Of a stretch of DNA of 64,000 nt, positions 42,801 to 49,697 are shown piece by piece. Within the stretch, counting starts at the first letter, position 1; each line of letters opens with the position of its first letter. The notes beneath the pieces are model-generated. The model did no database searches. It was not told the DNA's origin and saw nothing but the letters and a program-made list of their open reading frames with translations. The DNA lies in contig VYDB01000042.1 of the NCBI GenBank assembly GCA_009843635.1, positions 1-64,000 on the forward strand, written 5' to 3'. This DNA is from Gammaproteobacteria bacterium (GTDB lineage Bacteria > Pseudomonadota > Gammaproteobacteria > Pseudomonadales > Azotimanducaceae). The position numbers were made by a program, and so were the translations under genes.

Positions 42801-43850
42801 TCAATTGACGGGGTAGAGCCCGGCCCTGGCCCGTTCGCGGTAAACGCTCGGCGAGCGGCCGGTCCAGCGATGAAACGCCCTGGAGAAATTGCTGCAGTCG
42901 GAAAACCCGAGCAGGTAGGCGACCTCGCTGACGGAAACGTTCGGCTGCTGCATGTACTGCTCCGCCAGTTCCCGGCGCGTGCGGTCAAGCAACTGCTGAT
43001 AGGTGGTGCCCGCTTCCGTCAGCCGGTTGTGCAGCGTGCGCACGCTCATGTGCAGGGCGCGGGCCACTTCGGCCTTGCAGCAATGGCCCGAGGGCAGCAG
43101 CTCGATGAGCTTGGCGTGCGCCCGGGCCACCACGTCCGCCCTCTCCAGCCGGGCCAGGAACTTGACCACCACTTCGTCGTTCAGACGCGCCAGTTCCGCG
43201 TTGGCCGCAGGCAGGCGCACGTTCAGGTCTTCCCGGTCGAAGTAGAGCCCGTTGCGCGCCGCGCTGAACTGCACGTTCGGCCCGAAGTAGCGTTCGTAGT
43301 TGCGCCGGGTGCCCGGCACCAATGGGCAGATCAGTTCCACTCGCTGCGGCCGGTAGTCCGGCCGGTACATGAAGCGGATCAGCTTGAGCACCGTGGCGAT
43401 CTGCCCGTCGATCATGGCGCGGCCCACTTTCGACCCCGGATTGGAGCGCTGCGAAGGAAAGATCAGGACGGGTTCATCGGCGGCCTCGTCAAAGGTCACC
43501 TCGCCCATGGTCGTGATGAAGGAGTGGTAGCGCACCCAGCGCTTGCAGAAGGCGCTCAGTGTGCTGCTCGAAAGCAGGGCGAGGCCCAAGGCGTGAAAGG
43601 ACGTGGGATGCACGAAATCGGAGAAGCGCAGCCCGAAGCTGCAATCGCCGGTGAGATCCACGGCTTCCGCCACGATGCGGCGATGCACCGACGGCTCTAG
43701 GCGAGTGGTGGGGTCCTGCACGTGGGCAAGGTCCACACCGGCGTTGCGCATCACCTGTTCGGCATCGACCCCGTAGGATTCGAGCGTCTGGTAGATTCCG
43801 ACGGCAAGCGGCCCGAATGAGGATTTCTGCAGCGGTAGCGTCGCTTCCAA
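42801..43850 (-). CDS. AraC-family transcriptional regulator (arabinose-binding-domain type)
   Basis: Regulator of 349 aa with an N-terminal ligand-binding domain of the Arabinose_bd type (PF12625; residues about 20-210, with ALGLALLSSSTLSAFCKRWVRY) and a C-terminal double helix-turn-helix at about 255-345. The second helix region VSEVAYLLGFSDCSNFSRAFHRWTGRSPSVYR is typical of the family. The start is a TTG at 43850 with GGGGGAG upstream. Related regulators such as OruR control catabolic genes. It sits inside the row between a crotonase and a racemase and is the only regulator in the region, so it likely controls this row and perhaps the neighbouring Paa-like operon. Confidence 0.9.
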   Translation of the reverse strand: MEATLPLQKSSFGPLAVGIYQTLESYGVDAEQVMRNAGVDLAHVQDPTTRLEPSVHRRIVAEAVDLTGDCSFGLRFSDFVHPTSFHALGLALLSSSTLSAFCKRWVRYHSFITTMGEVTFDEAADEPVLIFPSQRSNPGSKVGRAMIDGQIATVLKLIRFMYRPDYRPQRVELICPLVPGTRRNYERYFGPNVQFSAARNGLYFDREDLNVRLPAANAELARLNDEVVVKFLARLERADVVARAHAKLIELLPSGHCCKAEVARALHMSVRTLHNRLTEAGTTYQQLLDRTRRELAEQYMQQPNVSVSEVAYLLGFSDCSNFSRAFHRWTGRSPSVYRERARAGLYPVN

Positions 43851-43857
43851 GGCAGCG

Positions 43858-44649
43858 TCACTCCCCCGTGAACTTGGGCTTGCGCCTCTCGATAAAGGCA
43901 GACACCGCTTCCTTGCGGTCTTCCGTCATGTTGGTGACGATCTCGTAGGCGACGGCGGGATCCATGAGCTTGACGGCAAGCTCACGCAACGTGAGGTTGG
44001 TGGCCGTCTTGGTCCAGCGCACAGCCCAGCGTGGGTTGCCGAGAATCTTGCTGGCAATTTCGTCCACCTTGGCATCGAGTTCGTCCGCTGGCACCGCGTA
44101 GTTGATCAGGCCTAGCCGAGCCGCCTCATCGGCGGGCAGCATGTCGCCGGTCATCAGCAGTTCCTTGGCCCGGGCGAAGCCGATCAATTGCGGCCAGATG
44201 ATCGCCCCGCCGTCGCCGGCCACCAGGCCGGCCTTGACGTGGGGGTCGCCGATGGCCGCCGTATCCGCGGCAACGATGATGTCGCTCATCAGCGCGATGG
44301 TGGCGCCGAGCCCGGCTGCCGCGCCGTTCAAGCGGCAGATCAGCGGTTTCTCAAGCTCCAGCAGCGAGTTCACGATGCGCTTGGCTTCGGGGAGGATGGC
44401 CCGGAATTCCCGGGGATCCTCGATGGTCTTCAGGAACCAGTCCATGTCCCCTCCGGCGCAGAACGCATTTCCCGCCCCGGTGAGTATGACTAGGTCGCTG
44501 TCTTCGTCGTCCTGGGCGTCGAGGAACACCCGGGCCAGTTCCCGGTGCATGTGCCCGTTTATGGCGTTGACCTTGCCGTTGTCCAAGGCGATGGTGAGGA
44601 TGCGGTCCCGGCGGGTGAGCCGCATGTACTGGTAGTCGCTGAATGCCAT
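43858..44649 (-). CDS. Enoyl-CoA hydratase/isomerase (crotonase) family
   Basis: Crotonase-fold enzyme of 263 aa that binds an acyl-CoA and stabilises the enolate in an oxyanion hole. Oxyanion segments are GNAFCAGGDMDWF (about residue 65) and GAAAGLGATIALMSDIIVA (about 110). The residues GDPHVKAGLVAGDGG in the place of the usual GxPExxLG(L)xP glutamate region suggest an isomerase or altered hydratase specificity. The start is the ATG at 44649 with AAGGAA upstream. It is the first gene of the crotonase-AraC-racemase row, whose promoter should lie in the 217-bp gap to the divergent ferredoxin gene. Confidence 0.88.
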   Translation of the reverse strand: MAFSDYQYMRLTRRDRILTIALDNGKVNAINGHMHRELARVFLDAQDDEDSDLVILTGAGNAFCAGGDMDWFLKTIEDPREFRAILPEAKRIVNSLLELEKPLICRLNGAAAGLGATIALMSDIIVAADTAAIGDPHVKAGLVAGDGGAIIWPQLIGFARAKELLMTGDMLPADEAARLGLINYAVPADELDAKVDEIASKILGNPRWAVRWTKTATNLTLRELAVKLMDPAVAYEIVTNMTEDRKEAVSAFIERRKPKFTGE

Positions 44650-44866
44650 AGTGTTTCCTTGATGCGCCCGATCGGGGTAGGGGGCTGTCGTCGATTTAGG
44701 GTATCCCGGTCCAGTTCTCGGACCCTGATCCTTCGAGATTATAGGAGTCAGTCCGGGCCTGTGGTAGCGGGCAGGCCGGTGTGCAGCGCTTGGCGGATCG
44801 CGGCTGTGGCTGGCCGACGATTGGAGTAAGCTCTGCCGCCTGTCCCTGTTTCGCCCGCCGGCCCCA

Positions 44867-45184
44867 ATGCCCAAAGTCATCTACATCGATCCGCTCGGGG
44901 AGCGCCACGAGGAAGAGGTTGAGGTCGGCTTCTCGCTCATGGAAGGCGCTTTCAATCAGCAGATTCCGGGCATGATCGCGGAGTGCGGCGGCGCGGCGGC
45001 TTGCGGCACCTGTCATTCCCACATCAGCCGCGATTGGCTTTCAAGCCTGCCACCGATCGAGGATCTCGAGGAAGGGATGCTATGCATGGTGGCAGGCAGG
45101 CAACCGAACAGCCGCCTAACCTGCCAGATTCATATGACCGACGCACTCGACGGGATCGAACTGCGGATCGCCGACAACGGCTGA
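44867..45184 (+). CDS. 2Fe-2S ferredoxin, adrenodoxin type
   Basis: Electron carrier of 105 aa. The four ligands are Cys40, Cys46, Cys49 and Cys86 (CGGAAACGTC then LTC), the CX5CX2C spacing of the adrenodoxin/P450-type class. N-terminal MPKVIYIDPLGERHEEEV and the acidic region DLEEGML fit the fold. There is no reductase domain and no cytochrome P450 gene in the window. It is convergent with the Paa-like oxygenase operon, which lacks a PaaE reductase, so it could be the electron donor to that diiron oxygenase; this is inference. Confidence 0.93.
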   Translation: MPKVIYIDPLGERHEEEVEVGFSLMEGAFNQQIPGMIAECGGAAACGTCHSHISRDWLSSLPPIEDLEEGMLCMVAGRQPNSRLTCQIHMTDALDGIELRIADNG

Positions 45185-45227
45185 AGGCAGTCCGCTGCCG
45201 ATGAATCTCTGGACTAGCTCCGAGCGG

Positions 45228-46088
45228 TCAAAACTGGGGTTCGGTTTCGTCCTTTTTGACCTTTCCGAACAGATCGATGTTGTCATCGACGCTCACCGCC
45301 AAGGGACGGCGGGCCAGCTTCGCTTCCTCACTCGTCGGCACCATCGACTCCCACAGGCGCGGCGGCAGAGCGCTCCCGCGCGGACGGCGCCGCTCGGCAT
45401 CCCATGCTGCGGACTCGGCAGGGCTGCCAGTGAGTTCCAGGACTTCGTCCGATAGCTCCGGCACCGATTCAATCAACCTGCGAATGTCTGCCTTGAGTTG
45501 TTCCAGCGCTTGCGGCAACGGCTCAGTGCGTATGCCCGCTTCGAGCAGGGGGTCGGGGTCCGGGCCGTCAAACCATTTGAGCACCGGCGGCAGCCGGGCG
45601 GGCAGGGCGGCGGCGAGGTCGTGCCGTTCGCCGTCATCCAACGCCTTCAGCCAGCCGTCGATGCAAAGCTGGTGGAAATAGGCTTCTTCGCCGAACCTTG
45701 TAATCAGGTTGGCGACGGGCGCGAAATCGCCGGTGCGCAGCGTGGCTGAGAATCGCCACAAGGCCTGGTCGGCGAGATGCAGGGTCACAATGAAATCGGC
45801 CCAGTTCTCCGGCGGCGCATCGAGCAGCGCCATGCTGTGAATGCCGGCCGCGGACCGCGCGAATTCAAGTTGATGCTCAGCCAGCCCGTAGTGTTCCTCC
45901 ATGAACCGGAACAGGGCTCTGGCGTGGCCGAGCTTTTCCTCGGCGATGCCGGCCATGGAGGTGAAATCGGTCAGTTCCCGGCCGTTGAGCATGCAGTTGA
46001 CGTACCAGTGCCCCAGCACCCAATTGCTGTCAGCGATGCAAAGCAGTTCGCTCTTGAGCGCGGCGGTGACCTCGGCGGGGTAGCTCAC
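45228..46088 (-). CDS. paaC: PaaC-like subunit of acyl-CoA ring epoxidase
   Basis: Ferritin-like structural subunit partner of the PaaA oxygenase, 286 aa. The helices ADSNWVLGHWYVNCMLNGRELTDF, AGIAEEKLGHARALFRF and TRFGEEAYFHQLCIDGWLKAL match the PaaC layout; EEKLGHAR shows a complete metal-like E and H pair. The C-terminal part from about 235 is longer and more charged than the 248-aa E. coli protein, ending in DNIDLFGKVKK. Last gene of the row, 13 bp after the zinc-ribbon gene. The true acyl substrate may differ from phenylacetyl-CoA. Confidence 0.85.
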   Translation of the reverse strand: MSYPAEVTAALKSELLCIADSNWVLGHWYVNCMLNGRELTDFTSMAGIAEEKLGHARALFRFMEEHYGLAEHQLEFARSAAGIHSMALLDAPPENWADFIVTLHLADQALWRFSATLRTGDFAPVANLITRFGEEAYFHQLCIDGWLKALDDGERHDLAAALPARLPPVLKWFDGPDPDPLLEAGIRTEPLPQALEQLKADIRRLIESVPELSDEVLELTGSPAESAAWDAERRRPRGSALPPRLWESMVPTSEEAKLARRPLAVSVDDNIDLFGKVKKDETEPQF

Positions 46089-46101
46089 GAGAGGGCGTCC
46101 A

Positions 46102-46311
46102 TCAGCCGGGGAGCCGGTGCTGCCACTTCAGCCAGCCAAAGCCCTGTCCGCAGTCGCGGCATTCGAACATCATCTCCGCCACGCTCGGGCCGTAGGGGCT
46201 GACCAGCCGGGTCTCGATGGATTCGCACCAGGGGCAGCGCACTTGGCCATCGTATTCCTCCGTTGGACGGAAATGCCTCCCTGGACCAGCGGCGGTCGAT
46301 CGGTCGTTCAT
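46102..46311 (-). CDS. Zinc-ribbon half of PaaD as a separate small protein
   Basis: A 69-aa protein that matches only the C-terminal end of PaaD. The core is VRCPWC, then MMFECRDCGQGFGWLKW, giving a four-cysteine zinc ribbon. In E. coli this sequence (CPRC ... CDSC ... FDYFKC) is fused behind the MIP18 domain in one 165-aa chain. Here the MIP18 half is encoded two genes upstream. The ATG overlaps the paaB stop as TGATG. PaaD is thought to help mature the metal centre of PaaA, so this ribbon could act as a dissociable maturation module. Confidence 0.83.
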   Translation of the reverse strand: MNDRSTAAGPGRHFRPTEEYDGQVRCPWCESIETRLVSPYGPSVAEMMFECRDCGQGFGWLKWQHRLPG

Positions 46312-46547
46312 CAGGCGAGCCCAACCACGCCGTTGCGCCCCGGCTGCAGGCAGTCCATGAACGACTCCGCCGGCGCCACGCAGAGTTCCACCCACTCACG
46401 TTCCGAGTACAGGATGCGGGCGCGGGCGACGGCGAGCTCCTGGTTGGGTGCCACGATGCTGCCGATGTGGGACAGTGGGCGCTCGACTTGATCGCGGCCG
46501 AACACCTCGAATTGCTGGTCTAGGGATGTGGATCGGCCTAGGGACAT
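46311..46547 (-). CDS. paaB: PaaB-like subunit
   Basis: Small structural subunit of the phenylacetyl-CoA epoxidase family, 78 aa. QQFEVFGRDQVERPLSHIGSIVAPNQELAVARARILY and the WVELCVAPAESF strand match PaaB, in which this fold joins PaaAC units. The ATG at 46547 has only a weak upstream site and lies 38 bp after the MIP18-half gene. It is placed between the two halves of the split PaaD, which is not the classical order. Confidence 0.85.
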   Translation of the reverse strand: MSLGRSTSLDQQFEVFGRDQVERPLSHIGSIVAPNQELAVARARILYSEREWVELCVAPAESFMDCLQPGRNGVVGLA

Positions 46548-46585
46548 GCTTCTAATGGCCCGGCTAGGGCACACCCGCAAGGCGC

Positions 46586-46903
46586 TTAGATTCGGTAGCC
46601 ACTTCGTGCTGCATATCGCTTGGCCCGGTCGGACATCATGGAGCGGTCCCAACGGGCTTCCCAGTCCACCCGCACGCGCACGTCGCCGACGCCTGCCACG
46701 CGCTGCACCTGCCGCCGGACGTTCTCCTTCAGCATCGTGAAGGCGGGGCAACCCAAGCAGGGGAACACCAAGGCGACATCGACGTTGCCCTCAGCGTCGG
46801 CCTGCACGCCGCTCAGCATCCCCATTTCGGTCAGCGGCACATTGATGTGCGGGTCGAGCACCCGACCGACCGCGGCCTCCACCGCGTCATGGTCGACTAC
46901 CAC
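46586..46903 (-). CDS. paaD: MIP18-family half of PaaD
   Basis: A 105-aa DUF59/MIP18-domain protein corresponding to the first two thirds of PaaD. Typical parts are RVLDPHINVPLTEMGMLSGV, the metal-site-like FPCLGCPAFTML, and VRVDWEARWDRSMMSDRAKRYAARSGY. The classical PaaD zinc ribbon is missing and is found instead as a separate gene at 46102-46311. The start is a GTG at 46903 overlapping the paaA stop by 7 bp, so the two are translationally coupled. PaaD is required for PaaA activity in the E. coli pathway, probably through metal-centre assembly. Confidence 0.88.
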   Translation of the reverse strand: MVVDHDAVEAAVGRVLDPHINVPLTEMGMLSGVQADAEGNVDVALVFPCLGCPAFTMLKENVRRQVQRVAGVGDVRVRVDWEARWDRSMMSDRAKRYAARSGYRI

Positions 46904-47856
46904 AGCGCGTTACCCCAGGCTTCGTCGCGCAAACGCTCGTAGGCGCCTGGCCGCATGGGCCCGCCCCGGCGGGAGTGCTTCCAGTATTCCTCGTGGGAGC
47001 ACTGTTCGCCGCTCCAGGTATAGGTCTCGGCGTCGTAGAGCATGGGATAGGGCATGGTGAGCACCCATCGCTTGCTTTCGGCATCGAATTCGGCGGGAAA
47101 GTCGGCGCCTAAGCGATTCAGGAAGGCGCAGGTGGACTGCAGCCACTTCTCGCGCATGAAATCGTTGCTCCAGCCGCGCACCCGGTAGGTCAACTGCTCC
47201 GGCCGGGTCTTGAGATTGTCCGGCTTGCCGAACCACATCACGCCAAACGGGAAGATCCAGTCGATGGCCCGCTGCACTGCGGCCCGGGTCACTTCCGAAT
47301 GGTTCCAGTAGAACTCGGTCCAGAAGTTGCCGTGCCGCATGTGAAAGCCTTCCTCGAAGTTCACCTTGCGCAACGTTCGGCGATAGGGCGCGTAGCTGCA
47401 GTGCAGTTCCAGGTCCTTGGTCCAGTGCAGGCCGGCGCGGTCGAGCATCGACTGCATCACCACGAATTCGATGTAGCTGCGGATGGGGATTTCCATGATC
47501 GGCCAGGTCCAGATGTAGGCGATGTCGTCATGGAAGGCGCGGGCGTGCACATCGACGCCGAACTGCTCGGCGAGAATGCCCTGATGGTAGGCGTGGCCCA
47601 CCTCGTCCAGGATGGTGGCGCACACGGCGATCTTGGCGCCGATGTCTGGCGCTGTGCGAAAGGCGGTGCAGGCCCAGGTGAGCACGCTGATCTCGCTGAT
47701 CGAGGCGATCTCGACGGTCTGGCGCAGGATTTCCTGGTAGCGCGGGGACAGTTCGGTGGCGTCTTCGAACAGCTCCCCGGCCTCGATGCGGGCGAGCATC
47801 GCCGTCTCCACGGCTTCCCGATCTTCCAAGGCAGTGCCACCCGATAGGTTGGACAT
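46897..47856 (-). CDS. paaA: PaaA-like diiron oxygenase subunit
   Basis: Catalytic diiron subunit of the multicomponent acyl-CoA ring epoxidase, 319 aa. The diiron ligands are visible: Glu55 (ISEIS), DEVGH (Glu85, His88), a middle Glu around 122-130 (MEIPIRSYIE), and EEGFHMRHG (Glu168-169, His172). PaaA of E. coli turns phenylacetyl-CoA into the ring 1,2-epoxide with O2 and reducing equivalents. The substrate could be another arylacetyl-CoA here. First gene of the minus-strand row. A GAGGG site precedes the ATG by about 10 bases, and an inverted repeat at 47896 lies in the upstream region. Confidence 0.87.
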   Translation of the reverse strand: MSNLSGGTALEDREAVETAMLARIEAGELFEDATELSPRYQEILRQTVEIASISEISVLTWACTAFRTAPDIGAKIAVCATILDEVGHAYHQGILAEQFGVDVHARAFHDDIAYIWTWPIMEIPIRSYIEFVVMQSMLDRAGLHWTKDLELHCSYAPYRRTLRKVNFEEGFHMRHGNFWTEFYWNHSEVTRAAVQRAIDWIFPFGVMWFGKPDNLKTRPEQLTYRVRGWSNDFMREKWLQSTCAFLNRLGADFPAEFDAESKRWVLTMPYPMLYDAETYTWSGEQCSHEEYWKHSRRGGPMRPGAYERLRDEAWGNALW

Positions 47857-47895
47857 GGAAACTATTCCCTCGAATTCATTCCTTTATTCAATGAG

Positions 47896-47916
47896 TTAGG
47901 CGATAATCGCCCTAAT
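47896..47916. promoter_or_regulatory. Inverted repeat in the divergent paaA / maoC promoter region
   Basis: TTAGGCGA and TCGCCCTAA face each other around a short ATA-type spacer, an almost perfect inverted repeat with one extra base in the right arm. It sits 40 bp upstream of the paaA start and 74 bp upstream of the maoC start, in an AT-rich gap, which suits a repressor or activator operator. Such symmetry is expected for TetR- or PaaX-type dimers, but no such regulator is nearby. Confidence 0.35.
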
Positions 47917-47989
47917 TCACCAGTCGATGGTAGGTTTCAGCCACCATGCCGTCAAGGTCGCAACGGGCAAAGCATCTGTCGAATCGGCA

Positions 47990-48448
47990 ATGAGCGGCAA
48001 GATCGTCATCAATCGTTGCGAAGACTTCCGTGGCCTTAAGGGTAAGCGGATCATCGACTCCGATCCGGTCACGATCACGACCGAGGGCATTCAGGACTTT
48101 TGCCGCGGCACTGGCAACGACGAATGGATCCACTGGGACGAGGAACGCTGCAAGGCGTCGCCGTTCGGCGCCCTGATTGCACCGGGGCTCTACCTGCCCG
48201 CCCTGTTTCCAACCCTGTTCTGGGAGGTTATGGAAGTCAACCTGCCCCGGATGATTGTCAAGGGCATCGACGGCATCCGCATTCTCAAGCCGGTAACCGT
48301 GGGCTCGCGCATTTGCTGCCGCGCCTCGGTGGAGAAGGTGCTCGATCGGGACAGCGGCATCGAGGTGCACTACGGCATCTCGTTCTCTTTCGCTGATACG
48401 GCGGAGCCAGCCGCGGTGGCCACCTTCATCAACCGGTATTGGGATTGA
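47990..48448 (+). CDS. MaoC-like hydratase (hot-dog fold)
   Basis: Single hot-dog-domain protein of 152 aa, likely an (R)-specific enoyl-CoA hydratase or beta-hydroxyacyl dehydratase. The active site region is GNDEWIHWDEERCKASPFGALIAPGLYLPAL, with the conserved D/N...H pair followed by the APG loop. KPVTVGSRICCRASVEKV is the second conserved strand. The start at ATG 47990 (MSGKIVINRCEDF) gives the normal length; an upstream TTG/ATG adds 21 unlikely residues. It is divergent from paaA and is followed after 57 bp by an acyl-CoA dehydrogenase. Confidence 0.85.
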   Translation: MSGKIVINRCEDFRGLKGKRIIDSDPVTITTEGIQDFCRGTGNDEWIHWDEERCKASPFGALIAPGLYLPALFPTLFWEVMEVNLPRMIVKGIDGIRILKPVTVGSRICCRASVEKVLDRDSGIEVHYGISFSFADTAEPAAVATFINRYWD

Positions 48449-48505
48449 CGCGCCCCCTGCCCGATTTGACAAGACTTGGCCGGCATCTCCATTGAGAATG
48501 AATCC

Positions 48506-49687
48506 ATGACCATCCCCGATCTCGCCAGATATGGCTACGCCGAGGCGCATCAGCAGATTTACGACACGGTGTACCGGTACAGCCGTGAGCAACTGCATCC
48601 GCTGTGTGACCGGATGGACCGTGACGACTGGTTTCCGGAGGCGCAGTACCGTTCGCTGGACGAGATGGGGCTGCTCGGCACGTCCGTGCCGGAACAATAC
48701 GGCGGCCAGGGGCTCGGATTCATTGAGCAGTGCCTGATCACCGAAGCCCTGTCCTACTGGAACGCCAGCTTTGGCGCCGCCTGGATGGGCAGCGAAAGCG
48801 TCTGCCTGCACAACATCGTGCGCAATGCCGACGATGCCTTGAAGGCGCGCTACCTGCCGGGTTTCAGCGACGGCAGCCTGATCGGCGCGTTGGGCCTGAC
48901 GGAGCCCGGCGCCGGCTCCGATGCGCTCGGTTCGATGGCTACCCGGGCCGTGCGCGACGGCGATGACTTCGTCATCAACGGTCGAAAGATGTTCATTTCC
49001 TTGGGGCCGGTGGCGGACATCGTCCTGCTGTACGCCAAGACAGCGCCAGAACAGGGCGCCAAGGGCGTGTCCGCATTCGCCTTCGAGACCAAAACGCCCG
49101 GTTTCGAAGTGGCGCAGCATCTGGACAAGATGGGCTGGCGCGGCGTTCCCACCGCTGAATTGGTGTTCAACGACTGCCGCGTCCCGGCCGGCAATGTCAT
49201 TGGCGGCGTCAATGGCGGCGTGGGCGTGGTGATGAGCGGCCTCAACATGGAGCGAGTGATTCTCTGCTTTCACATGATCGGCGTCGCCCAGCGCGCGCTG
49301 GACATCACGCTCGACTACGCCAACGACCGCAAGCAGTTCGGGCAGCCGATCGGCCGCTTCCAGTTGGTGCAAGGCCTGCTGGCCGACATGTACACCGACC
49401 TGCAGTCGATGCGCGCCTTCAGCTACCAGATGGCGAGGGAAGTCGCCGATCTCGAGATCGGCGGCGGTGGCCGGGGGGAGGCGCACATGCGCACCTCCGC
49501 GGTCATGCTGCATGCTGGCCGCTCGCTCATGCGCATCGTCGACAACGGCGTGCAGGTGCACGGCGGTGCGGGCTACATCCTCGATCTGGAAATCAACCGG
49601 CTTTACCGGGTGGGCAAACTGATGGAGATCGGCGCCGGCACCAACCAGATCCGCCAAGTGATCATCGCCGAGGAACTGCTCAAGTAG
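48506..49687 (+). CDS. Acyl-CoA dehydrogenase
   Basis: FAD enzyme of 393 aa. The family order is clear: N-terminal helical part ending DEMGLLGTSVPEQYGGQGLG, the ALGLTEPGAGSDALGSMATRA loop, the middle beta domain, and the C-terminal part with YANDRKQFGQPIGRFQLVQGLLADM and VQVHGGAGYILDLEINRLYR. The catalytic glutamate would be near KLMEIGAGTNQIRQV, where E is present. Start ATG 48506 with GAGAATG upstream. The gene sits with MaoC and a molybdoenzyme. Which acyl-CoA is oxidised is unknown; a branched or aryl-substituted chain is suggested by the racemase and IOR genes. Confidence 0.93.
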   Translation: MTIPDLARYGYAEAHQQIYDTVYRYSREQLHPLCDRMDRDDWFPEAQYRSLDEMGLLGTSVPEQYGGQGLGFIEQCLITEALSYWNASFGAAWMGSESVCLHNIVRNADDALKARYLPGFSDGSLIGALGLTEPGAGSDALGSMATRAVRDGDDFVINGRKMFISLGPVADIVLLYAKTAPEQGAKGVSAFAFETKTPGFEVAQHLDKMGWRGVPTAELVFNDCRVPAGNVIGGVNGGVGVVMSGLNMERVILCFHMIGVAQRALDITLDYANDRKQFGQPIGRFQLVQGLLADMYTDLQSMRAFSYQMAREVADLEIGGGGRGEAHMRTSAVMLHAGRSLMRIVDNGVQVHGGAGYILDLEINRLYRVGKLMEIGAGTNQIRQVIIAEELLK

Positions 49688-49697
49688 CGGGATCCAC

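Noticed and set aside
44867-45184. Ferredoxin as a cytochrome P450 partner
   Set aside because: The cysteine spacing fits, but no P450 or ferredoxin reductase gene is present in the window.
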